From positions 1-47,038 of IMG/VR virus record IMGVR_UViG_3300045999_009686: DNA of 47,038 bases; one strand, written 5' to 3'. A program made the position numbers and the translations under genes. Numbering within the stretch: position 1 is the first letter of the stretch; the number at the start of each line of letters is the position of its first letter. A model generated the notes under the pieces. That model saw only the letters and a list, made by a program, of their open reading frames with translations. It did no database searches and was not told where the DNA came from. The stretch comes from a virus. This document shows, piece by piece, positions 15,310 to 25,400 of the stretch.

Positions 15310-15329
15310 AAAAATCTCCCAAGATTTTT
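15310..15329 (+). terminator. possible weak terminator hairpin
   Basis: A perfect 8-bp inverted repeat (AAAAATCT at 15310-15317, AGATTTTT at 15322-15329) with a CCCA loop, 31 nt after the small ORF. The stem is A/T-rich and its 3' arm ends in five T residues, so it may terminate weakly or serve as a processing site before the tRNAs. Confidence 0.4.
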
Positions 15330-15346
15330 GACTTGTAGGGTTTTTT

Positions 15347-15419
15347 GCTCCTTTAGCAATCTGGTGAATGCAGCGAACTCATAATTCGCCTGAGGCGTGT
15401 TCGATCCACGCAAGGAGCA
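15347..15419 (+). tRNA. tRNA with anticodon CAU (Met, or Ile2 if lysidine-modified)
   Basis: 73-nt cloverleaf. Acceptor GCTCCTT pairs with AAGGAGC (15412-15418), discriminator A15419. Anticodon arm GCGAA/TTCGC (15373-15377, 15385-15389) has loop CTCATAA and anticodon CAT at 15380-15382. The T-arm GCGTG/CACGC has loop TTCGATC. CCA is not encoded. The acceptor has C4-G69 and C5-G68 pairs, which I remember as features favoured by the lysidine enzyme TilS, so it could be tRNA-Ile2 reading AUA rather than an elongator Met tRNA. No dedicated promoter is seen; readthrough from 15043 is likely. Confidence 0.9.
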
Positions 15420-15420
15420 C

Positions 15421-15449
15421 TTGACAATCTGAGCAACTTCTGCTATGAT
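15421..15449 (+). promoter_or_regulatory. sigma70-type promoter for tRNA-Leu
   Basis: TTGACA (15421-15426) and TATGAT (15444-15449) with a 17-bp spacer, squeezed between the two tRNAs. The predicted start near 15456 is only a few bases before the mature 5' end of tRNA-Leu at 15459. Confidence 0.75.
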
Positions 15450-15458
15450 TGTCGCATA

Positions 15459-15532
15459 GCCCGAGTGACCCAGCGGAATGAGGTTCTCGACTTAAAATCG
15501 AGCAGTCGTGGGTTCAAATCCCACCTCGGGTA
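15459..15532 (+). tRNA. tRNA-Leu (anticodon UAA), short variable region
   Basis: Acceptor GCCCGAG pairs with CTCGGGT (one G-T pair), discriminator A15532, no encoded CCA. The anticodon stem CTCGA/TCGAG encloses loop CTTAAAA with anticodon TAA, which reads UUA. The T-arm is GTGGG/CCCAC with loop TTCAAAT. The D stem appears to have only three pairs (ACC/GGT). Oddity: only five bases (CAGTC) lie between the anticodon and T stems, whereas bacterial leucine tRNAs normally carry a long variable arm. UUA leucine codons are common in this AT-rich phage. Confidence 0.85.
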
Positions 15533-15549
15533 TTTTTACGGTAAACTAA

Positions 15550-15557
15550 TATAAATA
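15550..15557 (+). promoter_or_regulatory. T4-type late promoter (TATAAATA) before HNH gene
   Basis: Exact TATAAATA, 23 nt before the ATG at 15581. It matches the T4 late consensus without mismatch. Confidence 0.7.
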
Positions 15558-15580
15558 ACTATCAGTTACTGCTTACCGTT

Positions 15581-16042
15581 ATGCCAAAATCTAGAACCTA
15601 CACAGATGAAGATTTCATTAAAGCTGTAGAAGGGAGTGGTAGTTTGCGTCAAGTTCTTCAAAAACTCTCCTTGAGAGAAGCTGGAGGAAATTATCAGTGC
15701 GCTAAAGATAGAATTAAAAAACTAAATTTAGACACTTCTCATTTTCATGGTATGGGATGGAATAAAGGAAAAAAACTTCCTCCAAAACAACCAATTGAAT
15801 CTTATCTTGTAGATGGAAAACTTGTTCAATCAAATAATTTAAAAAAACGTATCATAAATGAAGGATTGAAAGAACATAAATGTGAAGAATGTGATATTAC
15901 TCATTGGAATGGTAAAATTGCTCCGATAGAATTAGATCATATAAATGGAGATCGGTATGATAATCGTTTAGAAAATCTTCGTATATTATGCCCCAATTGC
16001 CATGCCCAAACTCCTACATACAGAGGAAAAAACAAGTCATAA
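15581..16042 (+). CDS. HNH endonuclease (free-standing homing-type)
   Basis: 153-aa HNH nuclease. The N-terminal part (DFIKAVEGSGSLRQVLQKLS, REAGGNYQCAKDRIKKL, DTSHFHGMGWNKGKK) is a DNA-recognition region common in phage HNH proteins. The catalytic domain has a zinc pair C101-x2-C104, the H120 and N129 of LDHINGDRYDNRLENLR, and a second pair C137/C140 followed by H141. All key residues are present, so it is probably active. It sits next to two tRNAs and speD in an island between virion genes, as expected for a free-standing homing endonuclease that spreads itself and flanking DNA. Confidence 0.9.
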   Translation: MPKSRTYTDEDFIKAVEGSGSLRQVLQKLSLREAGGNYQCAKDRIKKLNLDTSHFHGMGWNKGKKLPPKQPIESYLVDGKLVQSNNLKKRIINEGLKEHKCEECDITHWNGKIAPIELDHINGDRYDNRLENLRILCPNCHAQTPTYRGKNKS

Positions 16043-16045
16043 ATA
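16038..16045 (+). promoter_or_regulatory. T4-type late promoter (CATAAATA) before speD
   Basis: CATAAATA overlapping the HNH stop codon, 25 nt before the TTG start of speD. It has the same sequence as the paired elements at 2599 and 2633. Confidence 0.6.
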
Positions 16046-16070
16046 AGTTATCGTTAATACAAGTACAGAC

Positions 16071-16406
16071 TTGAAAAATTTAGGAAAGCATTGTGTCGCA
16101 GAACTCTATGGATGCGATCACACCATTCTCGATAATGAGAAAATTTTAAAAGAACTCATACGAGAGTCTATTGATATTGCTGGCGCAACGTTATTGAATA
16201 TTTGCTCTCATAAATTTGACCCACAAGGAGTTACTATAGTAGCTTTATTATCAGAAAGCCATATTTCAATTCATACTTGGCCAGAATCTGGTAGCTCCGC
16301 ATTAGATGTATTTACATGCGGAGATTCTAAACCAGATTTAGCACTTTTGCACATCATAAATTTTCTAAAGCCTACAGAATATAACATGAACTGTTTTGAC
16401 AGGTAA
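16071..16406 (+). CDS. speD: S-adenosylmethionine decarboxylase proenzyme
   Basis: 111-aa SpeD of the short prokaryotic class, the enzyme that makes decarboxylated SAM for spermidine synthesis. The signature SESHISIHTWPE is intact. With the TTG at 16071 as start codon, the self-cleaving serine that becomes the pyruvoyl group is Ser63, the general acid/base is His68 and the catalytic cysteine is Cys83. These are the positions I remember for the Thermotoga enzyme, which supports this start. No nearby ATG would retain the N-terminal KHCVAELYGCD. speD is a known auxiliary metabolic gene of T4-like cyanophages and probably sustains polyamine levels during infection. Confidence 0.93.
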   Translation: MKNLGKHCVAELYGCDHTILDNEKILKELIRESIDIAGATLLNICSHKFDPQGVTIVALLSESHISIHTWPESGSSALDVFTCGDSKPDLALLHIINFLKPTEYNMNCFDR

Positions 16407-16411
16407 ACGTG

Positions 16412-16419
16412 TATAAATA
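16412..16419 (+). promoter_or_regulatory. T4-type late promoter (TATAAATA) before the giant fibre gene
   Basis: Exact TATAAATA, 32 nt before the ATG at 16452. It probably drives the 13.7-kb structural gene. Confidence 0.7.
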
Positions 16420-16451
16420 AATCTAGTTTTAAAGCCCCTCTAGGTAATCAT

Positions 16452-19400
16452 ATGGCTCTAACTAGAATTACATCTGGTGGTATTGCGGAAGGCGTTGTAA
16501 TAAAGTTTGATCAAAATAATAGCCCAACAGCTCCAGCTATTGGATTTGAAGGTGTAGGTAATACTGGAACTGGTATTTACAGCCCAGCAAATAATGAATT
16601 AGCTATTTCTACAGATGGTCAAACACGATTGACCTTTAAACCTGATGGTAAAATCATTGCAGGGAATGGAACTATTCTAGGTGGAACAAACCCAGACTTT
16701 GAGAATGCAGAGAATATCACTCTTTATGTAAACCAGTCTGACAAAAATGCTACCGACCTAGAAGATAATGATGGTGGTAATTTAAATAGACCATTCAAAA
16801 CTATTGAAAGAGCATTACTAGAGGCAGCAAAGAGAAGTTATAAACCAAACCCAACTGCGATTTCCGTAAGTACATTAGAAGTTGGTAAAGCATATACTAT
16901 TGTAAACGCAGGCAATACTGATTTTGTTTCTATTGGTGCATCGTCTAATACTGCTGGTGTATCTTTCATTGCTACCGCACAAGGAAATGGAACTGGTACA
17001 GTAGTTCTAAGCAATGATAAGTTTGAGGCATTTACCATTATGGTTCTGCCTGGTCAATATGAAATTGACAACAGACCTGGATATGATATTACTACCAACC
17101 CGCTATCTGCAGGAACTGCTGTTGCAATTGATGCAGAGCCATTTAGATTTAACCCAAGAAATGGTGGCGTTATTGTACCTAGAGGTACTTCAATTGTTGG
17201 TTATGATCTCAGAAAAACTGTTATCAGACCTAAGTATGTTCCTTCACCATTTTCAATTGATGGAAGCATAACCAGTGATGGATATATTCTGTACCATACC
17301 ATGTATGATGGTGCAAATATGGTTGAAAAGAATCGTGGTTATATTCAAGAGCAAACTAAATTATATCTTCAAGGAAATCAAGCTGGATATAATGGTTTAA
17401 ATGATGCTCAAAAGAATCTATGTATTCGTGATATTGGCTATTTTATTGATGCTATTGTTAAAGATTTAAGGCAAGGTGGCAACGAGAATACCTTCAATAA
17501 TGCAGAATATTATATTGATGGTAATGGCTACAGAACACAATTCTTGAAGTCTGGTGATAGTGATTTATCTCAAGAAGTTGCAGCTACAGTAGCCGCATTT
17601 AATCATGCGATTAGCATTATGAGATTTATTACAAAATCTTATAATGATAGTAGCATTACATATTCAGAAATTACTTCTGGCAAAACTATCAACAGAACTA
17701 CATTCTCTGCAGGAAATGGATATGTTTCCGATGGAGATTGTTCTGCTGTAGTTAATGCTGTAGCAACTTTAGGTGCTATTGCTACTGGAATTCTCAACAA
17801 TCCAGATGATTACACTAGAGAAGCAGTTACAGTAACTCTTGTTGGTGGCGGAACTGCAACTGTAAAGCTCAGAAAAACTCAAGGAGTATTTAATCAAACC
17901 TCAATCTTTAAGGTAACTGGTGGTTGCTACTTCTGGCAGATGACCTTCAAGGATGCTGTTGCAACATCATCAAAGCCAATTTATAATGGAGCTTCATTTG
18001 ATTCAAATGGAATTCCAACATTCAGCACTACCACTGATTCAAAATATTCTCACCATAGAGTTGTTGCATTTACATATGCGGATCAAAGAACAACTGATGG
18101 TGAACTAGATCAGTACTATAAAAAAATTGATGCATGGCAGGGAAGACCAGATACATCTCAAGTAAGACCAGAAGAATATACTATCGTTGGTGATGGAAGT
18201 AAGAATAGCACTATTGATACTGTTAATTCTTGCTCACCATACATTTTTAACTGTTCACTACGTTCTGTCTTTGGTATGTGCGGTATGCATACTGATGGCA
18301 GTAAGGTTGCAGAAAACAGCTTCAAGTCCATGGTTGTTGCACAGTTCACTGGTATTTCTCTACAAAAAGATAGAAGTGTATTCATTCAACCTAAAGATTT
18401 ACAAGGAGATACTAACGTAACTCCATCTCCAAACACAACCACATTATATAATGATGATGATGAATCTACTACTGCAAAACCTCCAGTATTTGCAGATCCA
18501 GACGCAGAATATAAGCCAGAATGCAGACACTTCCACATCAAAGCATCCAATGGTGGATTCATTCAGGTAGTTTCTGTGTTCGCAGTTGGATATGCTGATC
18601 AATTCCTTGCAGAAACTGGTGGTGATATGTCTATCACCAACTCCAACTCTAACTTTGGTCAGATTTCACTTCGTGCAAAAGGTTCCCAGTTTAATTCCTT
18701 TGCTCCAGCATCACAAGGTAGAATCACTGCAGTAGTTCCACCTAAAGGAATCTCACCAACTCTCAATGATGTAAGTTTCTATAATATTAATGCTGGTCCA
18801 ACTTGGGGTCCAAGTACATTCGCAACAAGTGAAGAATTAACTCCAGCAGTATTAAGTGCTCTTGCAGGTTTCACTAACTCAAAATATTTTAGTCTATATC
18901 TTGAAACTGGTGCAACTAATGAAGATAGTATTCCAGAATTAATTGTTACTAGTACAGATAAAGTTACCGGCAATAAAGTAACAAAACGATTCCTAAGTTA
19001 TGGAACTTCAAATCAATACTCACTTTTCCGTGATTATTATCAAGTTACTGGAATTTCTCCAGAATCATCTAGGTATATTAACTTAGAATTAGAAAGTTCT
19101 ACTGGTGGTGAACCTAGTAAATTTAGAGCAAAGGTAAAGATATTCGATCCAACTGATATTCCAGATGAAGATAATCCAAAAGTTAATAATGTTCCAACAA
19201 CAAAGAATGCAGAAAGAGTTGGATATTTCTGGGATAATAATGGAGTATATTTAAAACTAGATTATACTGATGCAGATACTAGAAAATTCCTAACTGATTT
19301 TATCTTTTCATTCAATGAAGAAAAATCATTTGATTTTGTAACTAAATTTAATCCTGGTGATGGTTCAGCTACAACTGCACTTGAAGAAGTAACTAGAAAA

Positions 19401-22400
19401 CTTTTAAGATATAAGACTGGATTCCCATCAACTTTAACAATTAAAAAATACTTAGATACTAGAACATCTGCACCTTCAGAACTATTATGGAAGCTTGAAT
19501 ATACTATTCCAAAATACTTAAGTAGTAATGCAATTCCAAAGGCACCAGAGAAAAGATTTATTATCAAAGGAACTAGAGCAGGTAATGGTGAAGATGGAAT
19601 TCCATACTCAGACTATAGATTTATGGTATGGGATGTTCAAGAAGTTACTTCTTGGGAAAAAGATGTTAGAGATGGTGTATATTATCTAACTGTTATTAGA
19701 TGTGACGTAAATAAGTTTGCTGATTCTTCCGCAAATTCACCGTCTACCATCGAAAGGAGACCTACTGGAATTGATGCTCCTGGAACTGGAACTACTACAA
19801 CATCATTTAGTTCTACATTTATTGAAGAAGTTAATAACTTTGATAAAGATACTAAACTATTCACAAATATAAATTATCTATATCCTTCTGTAAATGAAGA
19901 AGGTCCAGATTATGATACTAGAAGAGTTTGGAATTTCCCACAAGCAGATTCTCGTGTATTACTTGAAAATATTGGCCAGGGAAATAGAATTAAAGATATC
20001 TCTGTTCCAAACTTTAAGAGTTTTAGAACAACTGATTCTACTACTCCATTTAAAGATATTCCATCTTTATATTCAGTTACTGCAGAATCTGTTCATAGAT
20101 TAGTTCAAGCACTAGATCTAAGATATATCACATCTTCTAATACTATGGCCACTACAGGTGGTGGCCCAGATAACTCTGGTAGAGTATTCATTGCCCCAGT
20201 TGCACCATGGGATTCTAGAACTTCTCAGTCTGCATTGGGGTATACTTCAAGTTCAACTTCTTTTAATGTATATTCTAGTTCAATTAGATTTGGTAGAGGT
20301 CCTGCAGGATCAATAGTTACCGAAGCATCAAAAATTACAGAGTATAATAATTTTGGTGTTAACTTGGATGCTGCGGATAGAAGAATTATCGTTACTTCTC
20401 CTGGCTATGTTGTAAATTCCAATACTATACAAGCTAGTAGTGATGCCAATCAAACTGGACTGACTTATGCTCCATTATTACCACTTTATAGACCTTCTAT
20501 TCTCCGTGCATCTTCACACACTTGGGAATATATTGGTCTTGGTTCTGGTAACTATTCAACTGGCTTCCCAAATCTACAAACAAGAGTTCTTAAAATCTAT
20601 GAGCAGTTTATTGCTCAGGGCTATGAAAATTCTGGTGGATTTATTGCATCATCTGGTACAAACTCTGCTGGTGATTTCTATATTGGAAACCAAATCATTC
20701 AAGCTGGTGGTACTTCTACAGTAACACTAAACGTACCAAAGCTTCGCAAATCATCAGAATCTAATTATCTAGATATTGACAATATTGAAAACCGTATCTC
20801 AAATGCAGTTGTCAATGTTACCGATACTGCTGATGGCTCTGGGGCAAATGCAAATCAGAGTGCATTGAAAGAACTATCCAACTTCTTCAACATTGCAAAG
20901 CTAACCGTTAGCGACAAAGCAAATATCAATAACTTGATCATTGGAGAAAGACTATTCATTGACAGAGCTGAAATTAATAATTCTGCATTCTTCCCAGAAG
21001 GTAATACTAATGCATATGGTTTCGTAAAAGCTGCTAAACCTGAAAAAACTGGTTTTATTTCAACTGATACTAACGATAAACTATATGTTTCTCCTAAGTA
21101 CCTTGATGCATGGAGAGTAAAGAGGCAACTCATTTCTGCTCAAGCAGTTACACTTGATAACAACAGAGTTTATGTTCAACCATATCTACAAAACTCTGTC
21201 GATTCATATAAATCAGTAAATGGAAAGAAAGTAGCTGATGCAATTACATTTACAAATACTGTAGTAAATGATGTTACTTGGTCAACTAGTTCAGTAATTA
21301 AACTAGCATTCACTGAAAGTTCTGGTATTCCTTCTTATGGTAAAATTGATATCGAAATGAATTTAATCGGTCTAACTGTTACCGATTTTTATGTTGATGG
21401 ATCGGGAAATAAAATTTACTTCAATCCTGTTATTAATATCCCACTTCAATATCAAGAAATTGATTATACTGATAATACAGCTGTAATTTCAAATTATCAA
21501 AATGGAATTGCATTACCTACATATCTAAGAAGTTATTGTGGCAATGGAACTTATACTTCCATAATTAAAAACTATCCATCTATCATTGCTACTGGTGGAA
21601 ATTTTGGAACAGATGCATCTGAGGGAGATATTAAATATCTAACCGCAAAACTTGCAAGTAACTTCACCAACAATAATGATATTAACGTATTAAATACTTC
21701 AACATATAAAGATCTGCAGGTTACTATGACTGCAGATGAATATCAACAATGGCCAAATAGAGGTTGCATTTCATTAAGAGAAGCTCCTAAAGGAGGAACA
21801 TATAAAATTGCTACATTTGCATATTACAAAACTGGACACAATAGTGGAACTAATGTTGCAACATTTAAACTAACTAAAAACGTTGGAGAAGGAACTAATA
21901 CTGCTGGAACTAGCGCCCAATTTACAACTGACTACGAAAATAATTATCCAGGAATTGCATCTAAAAATGTATTCTTCTTTGGATGTAGTACTCAGGTCTA
22001 TTCTTCTGATAGATGGGCAGCCGAATCTCCATTCATTCCACCTCTAGATCCAACAAAGGGTGTAGTAGAGGAAGTTAATATTGAAGATGCAATTCTGTAC
22101 ACTAGCCCACAAAAATCTCTTCCAGTTGCAGTAACTCTTGATCAAGATTGGTTTGATAAGAATTTACCTAATCCATATAGCTCTAAAGCTCTTGGTGTTA
22201 ATATTCAAGAAAGAAGAGCAGTTAAGAAATTTAGCCCTCTATTCTCATTCTCCCAGGCAAAGCAGTGGGCAGAAAACTCTGGATTTACTTCTGCTGATGA
22301 ACTAGAACTTCTTATGAAGCCTGGTTATTACAAACTAGATGGAACTCAGTTCCCATGCTCTGTTAAAATTAATGGTACTGGAGTTGCAAATAGCAGTGTA

Positions 22401-25400
22401 TTTGCTGGTAAAGAGCGTACTCGTACATCTGCAGGTAGAATGGGTGGATACCTAGAAGATACTGTCCGAAGAGGAGATAGCATTTATCTTTATCGCTCTC
22501 CCGAGTTTTACACACAATGGGGATTTGGAAATGATGCAATGTATGTAAATGTGAGTGGAGGACTTGGTGCAAATGGCTCATTTAATGTTAATAATGTACA
22601 TTTCCTTGGATTAAATGAAGCGATTACCAAGAGTGAAATTCCTGACTCCATTTATACCTCCAATCCGGTTCTTCAAAATGCCAGAAGAGTAGTAAGAAGA
22701 GCATATTATATTAAAGGAAAAATTAAATCAACTCCATCATTGAATACCATCAACAGCACTGGAGTTGACGGTGCAATTGAAGTGATTGCAAATGTTTCTA
22801 CTGGAACTGGAGTAAACGCTTTACTAGTACCAAGTGTCAATAGTATAGATATTGTAAATGATATTGCAGATAATGCAAATTATTATGAATTAAACTCTGC
22901 TACTATTTCAAATAGTCGTTATTTAGTAGTAGTACTGAAGCAAAGTGACTTTACTGCGGAACAATTTGACCGCATGAGAAAATATATCATTCCAGGTACA
23001 ACCATGTATTGGTTGGCAGAGAATGGTAAAGTAATTAAACTATCAGATGAAGCTACTGTTGAAAATCTATCCAAGTCTACTAAAGTTCTAAGTGTCAGAA
23101 GAAAGAACGCTGGTCTCAATACAGAAGAAATTCAGGTATTAATTTCAGTATATCGCACTGCAGGTGGCAATAATGGCAATAATGCAAGTTATACTAATCC
23201 CGTAGAAGATTTAGATCTAGAAGGATATACATCTGGAAAGAGAAAACTAGTCTTCCTCAATGAAGATGGAGCAGAATTTACCACACTTGCATACAACTGG
23301 GCACTTGAAACTAGAAGGCAGTTCCTTCCAAAAGGATTCATGCATGAAGGTGGTTATCAGTCAGCAATTATTAAAACAGTAGTTTCTGGTGGAGCTAGTG
23401 GAACTAAAACAATTACATTAGACAATGTTGAATCAATTTTAACAGGGGACAAAATTGTAGCTTTAGATTCTGCTGGCAACAATTTAATTCCAGTTGGAAC
23501 AAGAGTAGAGACTATTGTAGGAAATGTAATTACATTAACTGATAACATTACCACAAGCATCCCTGCTCAATCATTTGTATCATTTACACAGTTTAATATT
23601 TTTGGTGATGAGATTACTAAGTATGATATTCCTGAAATTTATGGTATCATACGTGGTTCTGAAGAAGGATACATTTCACTTATAATTGATAGAAATCCAA
23701 ACTATGAAGTTGATAATTCCATTCAACCTTATCCATATGGTGCTGGTTCATTCTCAGAATATCCAACTCAATTAATTCAATTAAAAACAACACCAACTTC
23801 AACTACAACTAATTATGGTGCAGCTGAAGATGTTGCTATTGCTACAAACAGAAAGAAAGCTCTTCCATTGAGACGAAATGGTTTCACTGAAACTAGATAT
23901 CTTGTTCTTGATATTGCTCCTAGAGAATTTGGCGCTATCCCTGCAGGAAATGCATCAAATCCAAACGCAGCTACATCTATTGATTCATTTATTGAGAATG
24001 CTGGAATTTCTAAGACTATTCTAACTCAGTTTGCAAACTATGATAACACCACTCTGCAATTTGGTGGTGGTATTGGTAAAGGATTTGTACAGCCAACTAT
24101 AAACTTTAATAATATTACTATTGCTGCTAATGCTGAGTTTACAATTGGAAGTAATGATATTCAAAGTGCAATTAATACTGCATTGAATTCTGCAGGAAGC
24201 CTCACAAATACTAGAAGTTACAATGATAGGCTATTTGCATCTTTAGTATCTAATGGAGGAACTTCATCTAATGTTGCGTTGTATGCAACTATTAATGTTA
24301 GCACTGGAGCTATTACTTCAGTTATGGCGTATAGACTTAACAGTACTCAACAAACTACCATTAATGGTTCATTTAGAATTCAGATTAATGATGGTAGAGG
24401 ATTTATTCTTTCTCCTACAGGAAGAACTGTATCATTATCAGATAACCAACTATCTGCTGACGACTTTAAAGTTGTTGCAAAGCAAAATCTTCTATCTGCA
24501 ATTGCTACTACTCCAGATACTACAGGTGGTGGATCATCTCCATATCTAGATTATGTTAGAAAGAGAACAACTGGTCCTGGAGCAAATGTAGATGATGATG
24601 CACTAACTGCTAGAGGTAAAAAGATATTTCTATCTTGGCCATATGCATATAGAGCACTCAGAAGAAGATTCCCATCTGCAGGATTCCCTGTCAATGGTAA
24701 CTATCAGAGCAGCCTAATTACCGTAAATGCAATTCCAGGATCTGGGTTCACATTAAACCTAACTGGGGTTACAATTGGTGCTCAATCTCCTGCTTCTGAA
24801 GCTGCAAATACATTTGGTGGAGGATATCGTGGAGGACTGATCAAGTGTAGAGGTTCTAAACTAACCCTAAATGGAACTAGATTTAGAGGAAATCTATCTC
24901 TTGATTGGACTGGATTGTTTAGTGGCAATTCATCTAGAGTTGGAGGTAGCTTCATTGCTGGGCACTCTATTGAGATGTTCCAGATGGAAGATCAGAATGA
25001 ATTTACTCAAATGGGTGGAGATTTACCTGCATATGCAATTGCTACTTCTCCACAAGATGAAGAATTTAGAACTCTATCAGAATATAATCCACAATCAAAT
25101 ATTTACCTAGAGCCATCTAAGGATCCATATGGTAGATTATCCGATGGTGATGCTAGAACATTCCCAATTAATACACTACAAGCTATTAGAAGATTTAATA
25201 AGTCTTCTCAGGGTGTAGTTCCTTGGACTGGAGAAAGTGAAATTCCTAAAGGAGGATTACTGACAAAAGTTGCATTGAATGAAAGATATCAAACTCCTAA
25301 TAAAATTTATTATGATGCTCCAAACGGAACTCCAACTGGAAATCATATTCCTACTGCATCTGGAAATAGTTCTGCTGTATTATTAAGATGGAATGATGGC

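Noticed and set aside
15347-15532. Phage attachment site at the tRNA genes
   Set aside because: No integrase or repeated tRNA end was seen, and T4-like cyanophages are lytic.
16396-16419. TTGACA at 16396 with the TATAAA of the late element as a sigma70 promoter
   Set aside because: The spacing is only 10 bp, so the late promoter reading of TATAAATA is better supported.
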